Shown here piece after piece: positions 20,352 through 31,940 of a DNA stretch of 64,000 nucleotides. Numbering within the stretch: the first letter of the stretch is position 1; every line of letters begins with the position of its first letter. Source of the stretch: Marisa cornuarietis (Eukaryota > Mollusca > Gastropoda > Architaenioglossa > Ampullariidae); contig SMMW01000521.1 of assembly GCA_004794655.1 (NCBI GenBank), positions 2,754,501 through 2,818,500 on the forward strand, given 5' to 3'. The notes under the pieces are model-generated. The model searched no databases, was not told where the DNA came from, and saw only the letters and a list, made by a program, of their open reading frames with translations. A program made the position numbers and the translations under genes.

Positions 20352-21502
20352 AAACGTGCTTTTTAGACATCACACGAATGTGTTACTTCAGAGTGTCATT
20401 GTACAATGAAGGTGTCCATCTGCCAACAGCTTAGTCTTTTAATCTTCTGTACAGATAGCTGGCGAGAGGATTTAACTTTGATAGCTTTCTTGCTTCTAAC
20501 TTTGTATCTTTAACAACACATTTTTCTTAAATTTCCCACAAAAAACATTTATGTATGTTAAAGGGATGTAACATAGCTACAACATACTCCTAGGGTTAGT
20601 CTGGTAAGATGTGTGTATTTTTGTATTTTAATCTGTTTTTAAATAGTAAAGAAAATATGGACGTGCGTTTATGATCATACGTTTGTCTGTGTGTATGTCC
20701 ACGAATATATGCATATGATGATGTAATATGCACATTGATCTGATGTAGTGCCTTGTGACGGCTTAAGACAAACAGCAGGAAATGGCCATCTTACCTTCCT
20801 CATCTCTGCCATAGAGACTACATCTCACTGCATAGCTCGGCATCTGCAAAAGTGGAAGATCACTCTACAAATGTGTGTCTCTGACGGTATTATTAAGTGT
20901 GGTTGGTCTTTTCCCATTGTTGTCTGAGTGCACTTTAAGTGTTTAAGTGTAAGCAATTATATAAATGTTTGTATGTAACTATTTACCAGTCCTATATTTT
21001 ACTTCCATGTTTCTGCAATGAACTGTCAATAAACTAACTAGGGCCAAACTAGAAAGAAAAGTAAAGAAACCTAGCTCTTTAAAAGAAGACAATTTTTGCA
21101 ATAGATAAAGTTTGTAAGTTGTTAATGTTTAATGCCGTGTTAGCTTGACAATAAACACAAATACAGGAAGATAGAGAGCAGCCATGTGCTTTAGTTACAG
21201 CTTTAGTTCCAAGGATCAATTTTACATGTTTATCTCTAACCCACAATCCTAATCAGATTTATTTACATACTTCCAAAAAGTTAATATGCTGTGGCAGATT
21301 AGAAGTCCATGAACACAAACTGCTTTCTGCTTGTTGTGTGTGTAAGTTTTTGTGTGAACACGAAAGAAAGAATTCATAAATCCTTGTTTTCATGTTTGTG
21401 GGCATTCGTTGGATGTGTTTGTGCATTCGTGTAGAGAGTGAGGCTAGTAACCACGTGATCTCACGCAACAATGCTTTGTAGGCGGAAGGAAGGCACGGCG
21501 TG

Positions 21503-21504
<2 letters not shown>

Positions 21505-21536
<32 letters not shown>
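21505..21536. repeat. (CA)n microsatellite
   Basis: Uninterrupted CA run. Confidence 0.9.
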
Positions 21537-21538
<2 letters not shown>

Positions 21539-21759
21539 TTGGAGTTGTAATTGGCCTTGTATTGTATTTGCTAGTAGCCATCATAAACGATGTTATGAAC
21601 ATGTGTTACCACCCATGAACGTCGAAGTAACGAGGTTGTCACCCTTGATTGAATAGCGATTATGACCCCTGGTTTGAATGTTGATAGGGGGCGTTGTTTA
21701 GAAATTGGAAGAGGAAGCAGACGTGAGAGTCTGGGAGAAAGAAGAATTTGGTACAGAGG

Positions 21760-22077
21760 TTGGAATTAATAGTACTGTGTGGATTAATATTAACTGTGTG
21801 AAGAAATAGCAACTGTGTGGATAAATAGTAACTGTGTGGATACATATTAACGGTGTAAAGAAATATTAACTGTATGGAGAAAGAGTAACTGTGTGGAGAA
21901 ATATTAACTGTGTGGTTCCTCGATTTATTAATTTTCTCAACTGCTGTGTGATCTCTTGAGAAGATCGTAGAACTGTGTGGAGAAATATTATCTGTGTGGT
22001 CCCTCGATTTACTAATTTTCTCAACTGCTGTGTGATCTCTTGAGAAGATCGTAGAACTGTGTGGATTTACCTACTGT
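21760..22077. repeat. Nested tandem array built on AACTGTGTGGA-AAAT
   Basis: Irregular units of about 25-28 bp (AACTGTGTGG, GA/AT, AAATATT) run from 21760 to 21909. They are followed by two 84-bp units (21910-21993 and 21994-22077) that contain the same core plus CTCGATTTA-TAATTTTCTC and TCTCTTGAGAAGATCGTAGA. Confidence 0.8.
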
Positions 22078-22250
22078 GGAATTTTTATTGACTTGATCAT
22101 TTGTCTGCCGTTAGACTGTCGGAGTTATTTGGTGAATGTAGGCTGTCCGTATGATCAACGCCAGAGAGCAAGACTGAAAGAGGGGAACTGTTTGCCGTGT
22201 CGACCCCTTCCCCCCCCCCCAACAACAGAAGAAGAGAGATTTTTTTTTTT

Positions 22251-22700
22251 TTTTGTTGTTGTCTTTGAAAGGGAAAGTGCTTCCACCTCTCGGTGATTTC
22301 GCACTGTGGGGGATGGGGTCTTTGGGGAGTGTGGGGAAAGGGTTGCTGTTTTGTGGTGCCTGATGCGTGGTTTCACTTCTGTGCGTGCCCTCTATTTTTG
22401 TGGGTGTTTAGGTTTTCCAAGTCTGCATGGGTGGTGTATTGTATTTGTGCCCTCTTCATCCATTATTGGTCTGCCAAGTTTGCATGAGTCGTTACAGTGC
22501 TGCTGCCCTCTTTCCTCCTGCTGCTGCTGGTGCCGTTTGTTGCCAGTGTTTAGGGGTCCTGCCACGTGTACCGTGGTGGTGTATTGTGTTTCTTTGTTTG
22601 GTTCCATGTATTGCTCTTCCTCAATTTTTTTTTTTTTTTTTTTTTATTTTTTTTTTCCAGTGTGGATGGCTATGTTGTCCTGTTTACCCCTATTCTTATT
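22251..22700 (-). mobile_element. Probable 3' UTR and tail of the RNase H-bearing LINE
   Basis: It lies directly after the stop of the 22701-24218 ORF on that strand. A T-run at 22625-22645 would be an A-run on the element's strand. Part (22262-22600) recurs at 10780-11115. The plus-strand ORF at 22306-22941 is a shadow. Confidence 0.4.
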
Positions 22701-24218
22701 TTATATTAGACTAGAGTTTGGGTGGCTTGTTGCTATAACTACTACTAGTGACAGTATACTGTTCCATAGTTCTTTAGGTGGGTTGAGGCAGTTTCTGAGG
22801 TTTAGTCCCAGCCTATACTTATCTAGGAAATGTTTTAGTTCTTCTCTCTCTGGTTTATTTTCATTGCATTCCAACAGTACATGCGGGGTGCTAAGTCTGT
22901 CCCCACAGGCACATGAAGGTGGGTCTTTATACATTTTATAATATTCTCCACTAAGCCTCATTCTGGTTATTTTAGTTTGGTCCGACCTGATTGATGTTAG
23001 GTACATCAAGGTGAGACTAGGCTGGTCGTCTATCAGTCTTCTAGTACCTATACCTTCATTTTTGTATTTTTCTTGCCACCTTATTTTTATTGCTGGTTTT
23101 ATAGCTATTTTTCTCTCTGCTGGTGAAATAGAGATGTTTAGGGTGGTGACTTTAGGGTTATTTTCTTGTTTTACTGCCAGTTTAGCTAGTTTATCTGCCT
23201 CTTCATTTCCTTTTATTCCTATGTGGGAAGGAACCCAAAGGAACTTAATGTCTCCCTGTTTCTGGTTGATTTTCTTTATGATGGACAGTACCTTGTATAC
23301 TATATCTATTCTGTTTGAGGATTTGTTTTTTAAAGCCTGAAGTGCTGACAGTGAATCTGAAATTACTACATATTGTTGTTGCGTTGTGTCCTTCATTCCG
23401 AGATGGAGTGTATGGAGAGCTGTCAGTATGGCCGTCAACTCAGCTGTAAAAATTGAAGTGTGTTTTGGGAGTCTGCTGGAGATGGTGATGTTACCGGGTT
23501 GGTATACTCCTAATCCGGTTGTGTTTGTCACTGGGTCATGAGATCCATCAGTATAAATCTGCACGTGTTCTTTGTATGTGGTGTTTAGCTTGAGCTTTGT
23601 TTCTGCAGTGATTTGGGCTTGGTGTTGTTCTTTGTTGTATTTGGTGAGGTCAAGGTCTATCTGTGGGTGTGGAAGTGTCCAGGGTGGTGTTTGTATGTTG
23701 TCTGGTGGGTAAGGAGCTGTTATGTTAGTTTCTGCTCCCTTTGTGTTTTCTAAGTGTTGTATGTGTTGTTGTAGTGTGGGCTGTGGGGTGGGGCGGCCTG
23801 TTCTGTGTCTGTGGGGTTGAATATGAATCTGTCGGACTGGATGGTCAGGAGGGAGACATTGAATTTTGTAGTAGTAGCTAGCTGTCCTTTCTTTTATTAT
23901 TAATTCTATAGGTTTCTGACCTGTTTCCGCCAGTATTGCTAGGTTTGGTGTGTACGATGGTACTCCCAGAACTACTTTTAGTGCCCTGGCCTGTACTGAC
24001 TGAAGTTTAGCTAGTTGGTTTACTCTAAGGTGGACTAGCAGTGGGGCTGCGTATAGTAGTCTAGACATGACATGGGCCTGATAGAGGTTAAGGAGAGATT
24101 TAGGATTAGTTCCCCAGTTATTTCCACTAACTACTCTCATTAGGTTTATTCCTTTTTTGGAAGAGAGAACTTGAAGGACTTTAATATAAACTGCTTGGAT
24201 ACATTTGTTTCGGTGCAA
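22701..24218 (-). mobile_element. LINE ORF2 C-terminal half: RT thumb, RNase H, CCHC-like end
   Basis: An uninterrupted 505-residue frame. Residues 1-100 are the post-palm RT region (SLLNLYQAHVMSRLLYAAPLL). RNase H spans roughly residues 217-350 with all four acidic positions: IYTDGS, FTAELTAI, VISDSLSAL, and VPSHIGIKGNEEADKLAK. A C-x-C...H...C cluster (SCACGDRLSTPHVLLEC) is near the C-terminus. RNase H downstream of RT is a feature of the I superfamily and some R1/Tad relatives. The endonuclease and RT palm are missing, so the copy is 5'-truncated, but the intact frame suggests recent insertion. Confidence 0.85.
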
Positions 24219-24569
24219 ACTCAGTGTAGAATATTTGTGCTGAAGTTTTCTGTTGTTATTTAGTAAAGTATAGATTTACGTTCACCCGATTAATAGAAAC
24301 GTTCGAGCCCACGTGCAGGTCTTTGTATTTTGTTGTGTGAAAGGACACGTGAAGAAGGCTGTGAGGTCAGTGTGTGTTGTGTGTGACCTGTCCACACTTT
24401 CCGTGCGTTCCTGACAAACGAATTATTTTTAATCTACGACATAGATGTTTTGTTATCATCTAGAAACTAAATCTCTGTCCTTTCTACAAAATTTCCGATC
24501 TTCGTGACCCTTTCAAGCAATTTAACACGGTGTGTTGCCTGCATTGCTGCATCCTGACAAGATATCCTG

Positions 24570-25740
24570 CTACAAACAATAATCAGTTTTAGCGTTAATA
24601 CCAAAAATTCTGCACTTTTGGAATTTTATAAAAACTTTGTGTCTACATGCCATATAACACCATTGATAGAAATACAGTGTAACAAATTGATGAAATATAA
24701 AACGTAGTCTAAACATATTAACATTAATATTGACGAGGAGGTGACCATACCAGACGGCGATGTTAAATATGAGAATACTCTCGACAAGGGACCTGTAAAC
24801 AGTATCCAGCACTCAAGCGCTCACGATGAAACTGCGGAGTTTCCTCAAAAGGTGCAGTATTTGCTGGGTCTTTTGTACACTTGGTGTGAGTGATCACTAA
24901 AGAAGACCATTCCTTCCATCACTGTACCAAAACTAGTCTGGTAACCCTCTGCACCTGCTGTTCTTTTGATTTGAATTGGCAGGTAGGGGGGGGGTTAATG
25001 CCATCTCTTCAATCAATTGCTCTCCCAAGGGCCATCTTCTCCGTTTTTTTCAACGTTCAGTTCCTAGAAAGCTACAGTCAAACCTCTCCTCCAGTTCCCC
25101 CACGAAGCCAGGTACTGTGACAGGGACTGCTCATCTCTGGTGTAGGCCACAAGCCATGTCATCTGCAAACTTTACAAGTTTGATAATAGCGTTGTTAATG
25201 GTGATCTCATTTAATTATACAAATAATAGAATAGAAGAAAGCACACACCCCTAAAGGTTACCCGTGTTAACAATCTGCTTTTTCTGGCAGAATCATTCCA
25301 TTCATTGACAAAATCTACCCTTTCAAATGAGCGGAATCCTACAGTACCTGTTGGTAGAGCTCTCTCTGAAACCCACCCTCTATGGTCGGTCCTTCATGTA
25401 TGATCGCATCCAACAAACTAGACTAATGTTTACATCCACATCTAACAGGCGCCTTACAAGGAGGTGTGGCTGGGGCGTGTTAAAGGCGCATGAAAAATCT
25501 ATTAACAGGACTGGAATATAGATGCTCAAAAGTTGTAGGATTATATCTGAAAGTGTGAAAGTTGTATCAGACACCCACATCTTAGTTGCTTCAAATGTCC
25601 AGGTCCTAATACATTGTATTGTTGGCTCTTCGCGCTTAAGGAGCTGTCTGTATGTAGGTGGCAGGTGAACAATGTTGTGGTCGGATCTGCCAAGCGGCGG
25701 GTGGCACTTAGCTTCAGTGTTTTAAGCATTGCGTTCAAGA
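24570..25740 (-). mobile_element. Degenerate CR1/Rex-like LINE reverse transcriptase
   Basis: In minus-strand order: LLIDFSCAFNTPQPHLLVRR and SLVCWMRSYMKDRP (RT motif A region, about 25388-25500), LVKFADDMACGL (motif C; FADD codons at 25158-25169), then SLVESILIFNIAVWYG (thumb, 24730-24800). Frames are broken between these blocks. It is probably the same family as 18320-19270. Confidence 0.7.
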
Positions 25741-25763
25741 ATGTGCGTGCTTATGTAACAAAA

Positions 25764-25765
25764 TT

Positions 25766-25840
<75 letters not shown>
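25764..25840. repeat. (TTTC)n microsatellite
   Basis: About 19 uninterrupted TTTC units just upstream of the IGR-2 5' flank. Confidence 0.95.
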
Positions 25841-25860
25841 GTTTGAGGTCAAAACATTTT

Positions 25861-26076
25861 ACAAGTGAAGTGCACTCTATAAGTTGATGTCTATAGAACA
25901 ATAAACCCTTCATGCAGTCAGTCTCAAATGGTGCAAGATGACTGTATATTTAAAACATAGAAGCTGGGTAAATACAAGGATGCATAATGTACAACAAGGA
26001 AGTTGTGCTCTGCTATTTATCAGAATGTGTCTGTATACACAAGGCAGTGAGAAACTCACATCACTTGGTGACAAAA
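25861..26076 (+). promoter_or_regulatory. Conserved 5' flank of IGR-2
   Basis: Paralogous to 791-1010, as described there. It ends directly at the ATG of IGR-2. Confidence 0.4.
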
Positions 26077-29000
26077 ATGGCGATATCGAGAGCTGCCTTT
26101 GTGTGTGTTATCGTTCTCAACTTTTCCGTGAACCTTGTTGCAGGTGGGTTTTATCGTTTTATTTGCGCCTTTTCTCTATGCTTTTTCTTTTCTTATCTTG
26201 CATGTGTCAACTCTATGGCCTTGAGAATATTCCTATGATCTCTGTACTACTTATTGATTCTAGTTCTTTTAATCGCATTTTATTTGCTTCGGCTACAAAT
26301 TTCGCTAAGCATGTCAGTAACTCTTCATTAGTGAGTGATAAGTAAACCTCTATTCTTTGGAGAGTGCGTGATTGAAAAAGTTGGTTATTCTTTCGAAGAA
26401 TTTCATAATACGGGCATTTAAACAGGAAATGCTCTTCATCTTCTATGATAGTTGTTCTACAAATTGGGCAACCAAAGGGAACTTCCATAGAACGTTCAAA
26501 CCATCTTTTGTTAACTGTTTTTCCAAATTCTCCATTTTGTCCTCTAAGACAGACACAGCTGTCATGGTATCCATGGACTCGGTACACACTTCAAGTATAT
26601 CGTGTCCGTAACTTGTCAACATCTTTGCCAACTCTAGAGAGAGAGAGAGAGTAGTTTGGACTTCCTCCACTTGTCTGGAGATTATATTAAAGTTCTCTTG
26701 TAAATACAGTTGCTGGCTTGCAAACATCTCTCTCAGAGATTGATGTATGTCAGTTTCATTTTGAACAAAAGTTCCAGTACTCACATTGGGTTCTGGATTC
26801 GTCTCTATATCCCCAGAACACAACAGCTGGGAGATCAAGCAGGCAATGATGACCGCCAGTAACACACATCGCGAACGCATAGTCCTCGCCTTACTGTGTG
26901 TCCACCATGGCCCGTGCGCGCTCAAACATGAAAGTCCAAAATGTCCATGCAAATCGGCCACAAACCTGCATGAAATTTAGGCATTCAGCTGGCATGTTCT
27001 TACAATACTGACACTGACACAAATGATTTAGATAAAATTCGATTAACTTGTAATTAAACATAGACAATTAGCTAACAGCATTCACTGACCAAAACTGCGT
27101 GTGCATCGCTAGTGAGGAGATCTCGCCCTCTGGAAATGAATGTAAGACTCTTCGTGAGCAAGTCAAATAAAACTTTAGACATATACCCTGAGCTTTTCGT
27201 TGCGCCCTCTAACAATAGCGACATTGCTATTACCATATTGTCTAAGTCATAATGTAAGCCAGTGTTTCACATAATATTCGGCTTTACCACCCTAGTTTGC
27301 CAATCGCTAGGTTTGCTTTTTCCTGCTTATTTTAGATAAAAAATTTAAATTATCATATGGTCTTTTTCTTCCTGAAACAGTTTTCGTTATCTATTGTTTT
27401 ATATTTTATATTGCATGAATGTAACATGTTTCCCGTCTACATCTTTGAAAGACAAATAAGATTAATGTTTCTAGGTTTGCTTTGCAAAAGAAATCGTTCT
27501 CTTACTGTCTTTTGTAAAGTAAATTGTCTCTCTATTTCTTTGATCTTGTGACCTTTCTGAAAGAGCATCTTTCTCGCGAGGTTCATGTGTATGTGTGACA
27601 AGGTGTAGGTGTGCGTGTACGTTGAATGCCGTGTGTAGGCAAGTATGTCTGCACGTTATGTTTGTGTGTATATATAAATATAGATATGCTGTGTATTGTG
27701 TATGTGTGTTTGTGTGTGAGTGTTTGTATGTGTTTTGGACTACGCCATGTACAGACAATAAAGCTTGATTAGATTAGATCTTTTTGTGGCTCTGAAACCT
27801 GGAGAGTGACAAACACCATCAACAACAAGCTCCAGACATTTACCAACCGATGCTTTCGCCATATTTTGGGAATAAGATGGCCTGAAAAGATCTCCAATAG
27901 CAGTCTGTAGAAAAGTACTAACCAGCTAGAATGCCACTAGTCGAGACATCAAAAAATGCGCAAGTGGGGCTGGATAGGACTAACACTGGACAAACCAGCT
28001 GACACCATTGCCAGGCAGGCACTTGACTGGAACCCTCAGGGGAAGAGAAGAGTTGGGAGACCAAAACAGACTTGAAGATCAGTAGAGAGCGAGGCAAGGG
28101 ATGCCGGAACTACATGGGACCAACTGAGGGGGGGTCAATACCGGGTCCGCTGGCGAGGTGTTGTTGCGGCCCAATGCTCTTGGAGGAGTAGCAAGGAATG
28201 ATGATGATGAGATCTTTTTTGATTGGTCTATAGTCCTATGCTTTATCTTCTGTGAATGGAACATGCCTTGTACGCATGTCCAAATCATATTACAAGACAA
28301 TTAAAAATTTTATAGTACTTGACCTATAATCGTAAAAAGCTTTGTTTTTGTAAACAGAACTCACAATGCCATCATGCGTCGATGGATGGATTCACGTTCA
28401 AGAGAACAAAGAGGGTGCTATTACATGCAAAGCTCCATCGCAGACAGGACAGTTTCAATGGAGAATCGAGGACACCAATAGAAGTCAAACATTCTTTGAA
28501 GGGCTCTGTGCTGTGGTAGAAAAGAATTGCACTTTTCCCGGTAATAATGACATTTCTTTGGACATCAACAATGTCAATGAGAGTTCACTGACCATTAAAA
28601 AAAATCATCGGAGTTTCGGAGGTGCCACTGTTGCTTGTTCTGATACAAAGAATCATCAGCAGTGCAGGATCAACATCATTCGTAAGACGAGACTTTATCA
28701 ACTACATTTTATTAGTAGCTATTTAACCTATTTGTTCTTTTTTATGCTTTTTGTAATCTACATAATTCCATACATTTCTTAGGCACGTTCTTTTGTATTC
28801 GAAACGTCATTTTTACTATGCACATACTAGTTACATATATATATATATATATGCATATAAATAGGTTTGTGTATAAATAGCGGACCAAATGTAGGGTCTG
28901 CACCCTGTTCACTTCAGCGCGAAGAAGTCATTCCTTCCCTTTTATTTAATCACGTTCCTAGAAATTGTTTTCTTACTCCTAAAATGTTTTCCTTATTTCG

Positions 29001-29244
29001 AGTAAGTCAGAAGTACCATATACCGTGTAGGTGTTCTGGTCCGCAGTCAAGAGACTCACGTACCTCGAAACCCCTTCTCTCAGTAACTTAGTAACTTAGT
29101 CATGTAACTAAAAGTAGGCATTTAAAGAAGTAGGTGATAGAAGTGAAGGAGTTAGGCAGAGTAGGTTGTAATTGGTTTTCATGTGTAAATAATGTAAATA
29201 CATCCAGAATAGATTAGCATATCTCTGTGTGTGTGCGTGCGTGC

Positions 29245-29305
<61 letters not shown>

Positions 29306-31892
29306 CTAGCACGTATTGCACGTTTGTCCTTGTCGTCTGAAAGTAATGGACATATTTTGGGGACGAATGAAACGTGAATTGCAAACAGCAAACGAAAGCA
29401 GTAGTAAAACAGAGCACACATGACGAGTGTGATACGGAGCTGAACGACACACCAAAGACAACACCTTTTCTAGATACAAGTACCAAGGTCGGCTAAATGT
29501 GGGTGTGTAGTAGATGGAAGGAAAAGAAGAGCACAACGCTAGGTATAATAGACTAGATAGCACACCTGACAAGTAAGAGCTAGAATTACAGAGAAAAATT
29601 CTATTTGGGAACTAAATTCTTCTGGGAAACTTCCCATTTTCTTCCTTGGAACAAAGACCAACAGACTGATTGGCGTTAGGAATTTAAGGAGTCGCGACTA
29701 ACCGATAGTCCGGCTGCAGGGTGTAACTAGCCTTGTAACAAGCGGATCAGTCCTCCTACAATTCGGTGGTAAGCGACTAGCCAAGTAGTTGTAGTGTGAA
29801 TGTCGGAACCAAATGCGTGCAGGCGCGATACTTAAGTGGCGCTGCGAACTTCCCCAAGTCGACCCAGCTGTCGGAAGGCCTAAGACCATTAGGGAAGGTA
29901 AGGCAGCAATGGAGAGGACATGAACACCACTCTCATGTAAACCTGACCCCCGAGAAAAGTGATATGTCTAACACCTCACACCCCAACGACCTGAAACGAT
30001 TAGGCGACCCAGATACTTTTGTCTCAAAAGATCAAATATAATGTTTTCGTTAAAGATTTTTGAGAATTTGTCGTTAAATATAAAATTATCTATTATCTGT
30101 CTGCGTATTTTATGCACAATGCTACCTGGCAATACATAATTGGCCCATACACCTACTATTTTAATTTGTTTTATCTCATACCTGTTTATTACCCGTCTCT
30201 TCGTTCTACAGATGCTCCAGATTTCAGCCAGTGCAAGACTGCAGTCAATGAGACTAACTGGACAGTGAAAGGCAGCTGTAGCTTTAATCAGTTGTTCTCG
30301 TCTAACACTCCAATCAACTGTGGAGCATTTCAACGGTTAGGAAAAGTGAGTAAAGCTACACCTGCAGACAATTTGTTGGTTACATTAGATAACAGATATG
30401 TACGATAGCTTTGAGTTTTTCAGATCTATGTTTAGTGGGAATTGATGAGTTAGATTTGTGGGTTGTTTTTGTTTTGTTCTTTTTGTTTCTTCTCTTTGTA
30501 AAGTAACTTTATTTTTCTTTTAATCCTTCTGCTTGAGAAAATCTATTTTTTGTACAAATGGAGTGGATAACCTTTTTTCCTAATGGTCATTTAATATTTA
30601 TAAAATGATTCGCAGGCGACATAAAGTTATCTACTTTAAAATTAGCTTGGTTTGTTTGGTCAAGTTTGGTTTCACCACCTGGCACTACTGTGTGAGTTAC
30701 CACAGTCCACCTTTTTGTAGTTAGGTGCGCGAAACATAAGCTCTGCTCCTATGAAAAGCATAGAGAAACAACTGCTTGGAGTTTGTAAAATATATGTTCA
30801 TAATTGTAAAGTTTCAAGAGAAGACAGTGTATAGTGACAAAATCTTTTGTATTCGATATGCACAATTGTCCATATTGGCCACGAGCAGCAGACAAAAAGC
30901 GTACGTCTCTTTCACGCCATGTACTAAACTTGTATGAGCTCTATCACGTAATGGACGTTCCTTGATTGTCTCTCAAAATTAACATTATTAATATGAATTA
31001 CTGAATATAAATATTTGTGTTATAAAAAGGTTTATTGATTTACTGAAACCTGCGGATGTCTTGTCGGGCCGGATTAAAGGACTTTTGGCGGGACGGTCCC
31101 AATCCCTGTTATACAACAAAATTATAACAAGTTTTAATGTTTTGATAACAGACGGCAGATTACGACAAATACTTGAAAGCCGAGATTCTTCTAGAAACTT
31201 ACATGGAGTCTAAAGACAGGAAAACTTACCAGCGTGGCAACTGCAGCTTCATTGTAGATCTTCCCACTTCAGAGGGGGACTATTCATACACCTTCTATAT
31301 CAGTCCTTACTCAGCAATTCAGAAAGCTGGAGAAATAATAATATGTAAGTACTTTCTTACAAGACTGCAGTGGTTGGTTTTAACTCACTCAGATCATTAT
31401 CTACTGTGAGCGTATGTTTTTGCGAAGTATACAAATATAATTATTATTTTCTTTAACAAGTGCCGCTTAATATATCAGTGAGGATCCAGGGATGTTTCGA
31501 ACTGCTCAGTTATTTCAATGTTTTGTCATTATGTCTTCTCATATTACAGCATTCTGGTCCTTACCTTTTATGTGTATTCAAGTGAATTACAGACAAACTG
31601 TACCATTTTTCTTTTGCAAGATAACCGGACTGGTACCTGTCGATGCTTTAATCAAACTGGATACATGCCCAGCTGCGACTGTGTTACTATAAGGCCAGGG
31701 TACACGTCAAGTACAAATCACCCCACAAAAGACAACACTTCTACTTCTGCACGTGTGTCTTTGTTTTTTTTCGTTTGTTTTGTTTTTTATATGTAAAATG
31801 ACACCTCTAAAGACAAAACTATTAAAGATAAATAATAACCATTTTGTATATTCACTCTTTCAAATTGTGAACACCTACGGTGCACACGCGCG

Positions 31893-31940
<48 letters not shown>

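Larger units (their letters stand above)
20352..22250. other. Intergenic, no gene seen
   Basis: AT-rich sequence with a (CA)n run (21505-21536) and a tandem array (21760-22077). The remainder of the preceding LINE could not be followed. Confidence 0.5.

Noticed and set aside
22306..22941. 211-codon plus-strand ORF with long Phe runs
   Set aside because: Created by T-runs in the 3' region of the minus-strand LINE, and the upstream part overlaps its RNase H-bearing ORF in antisense.
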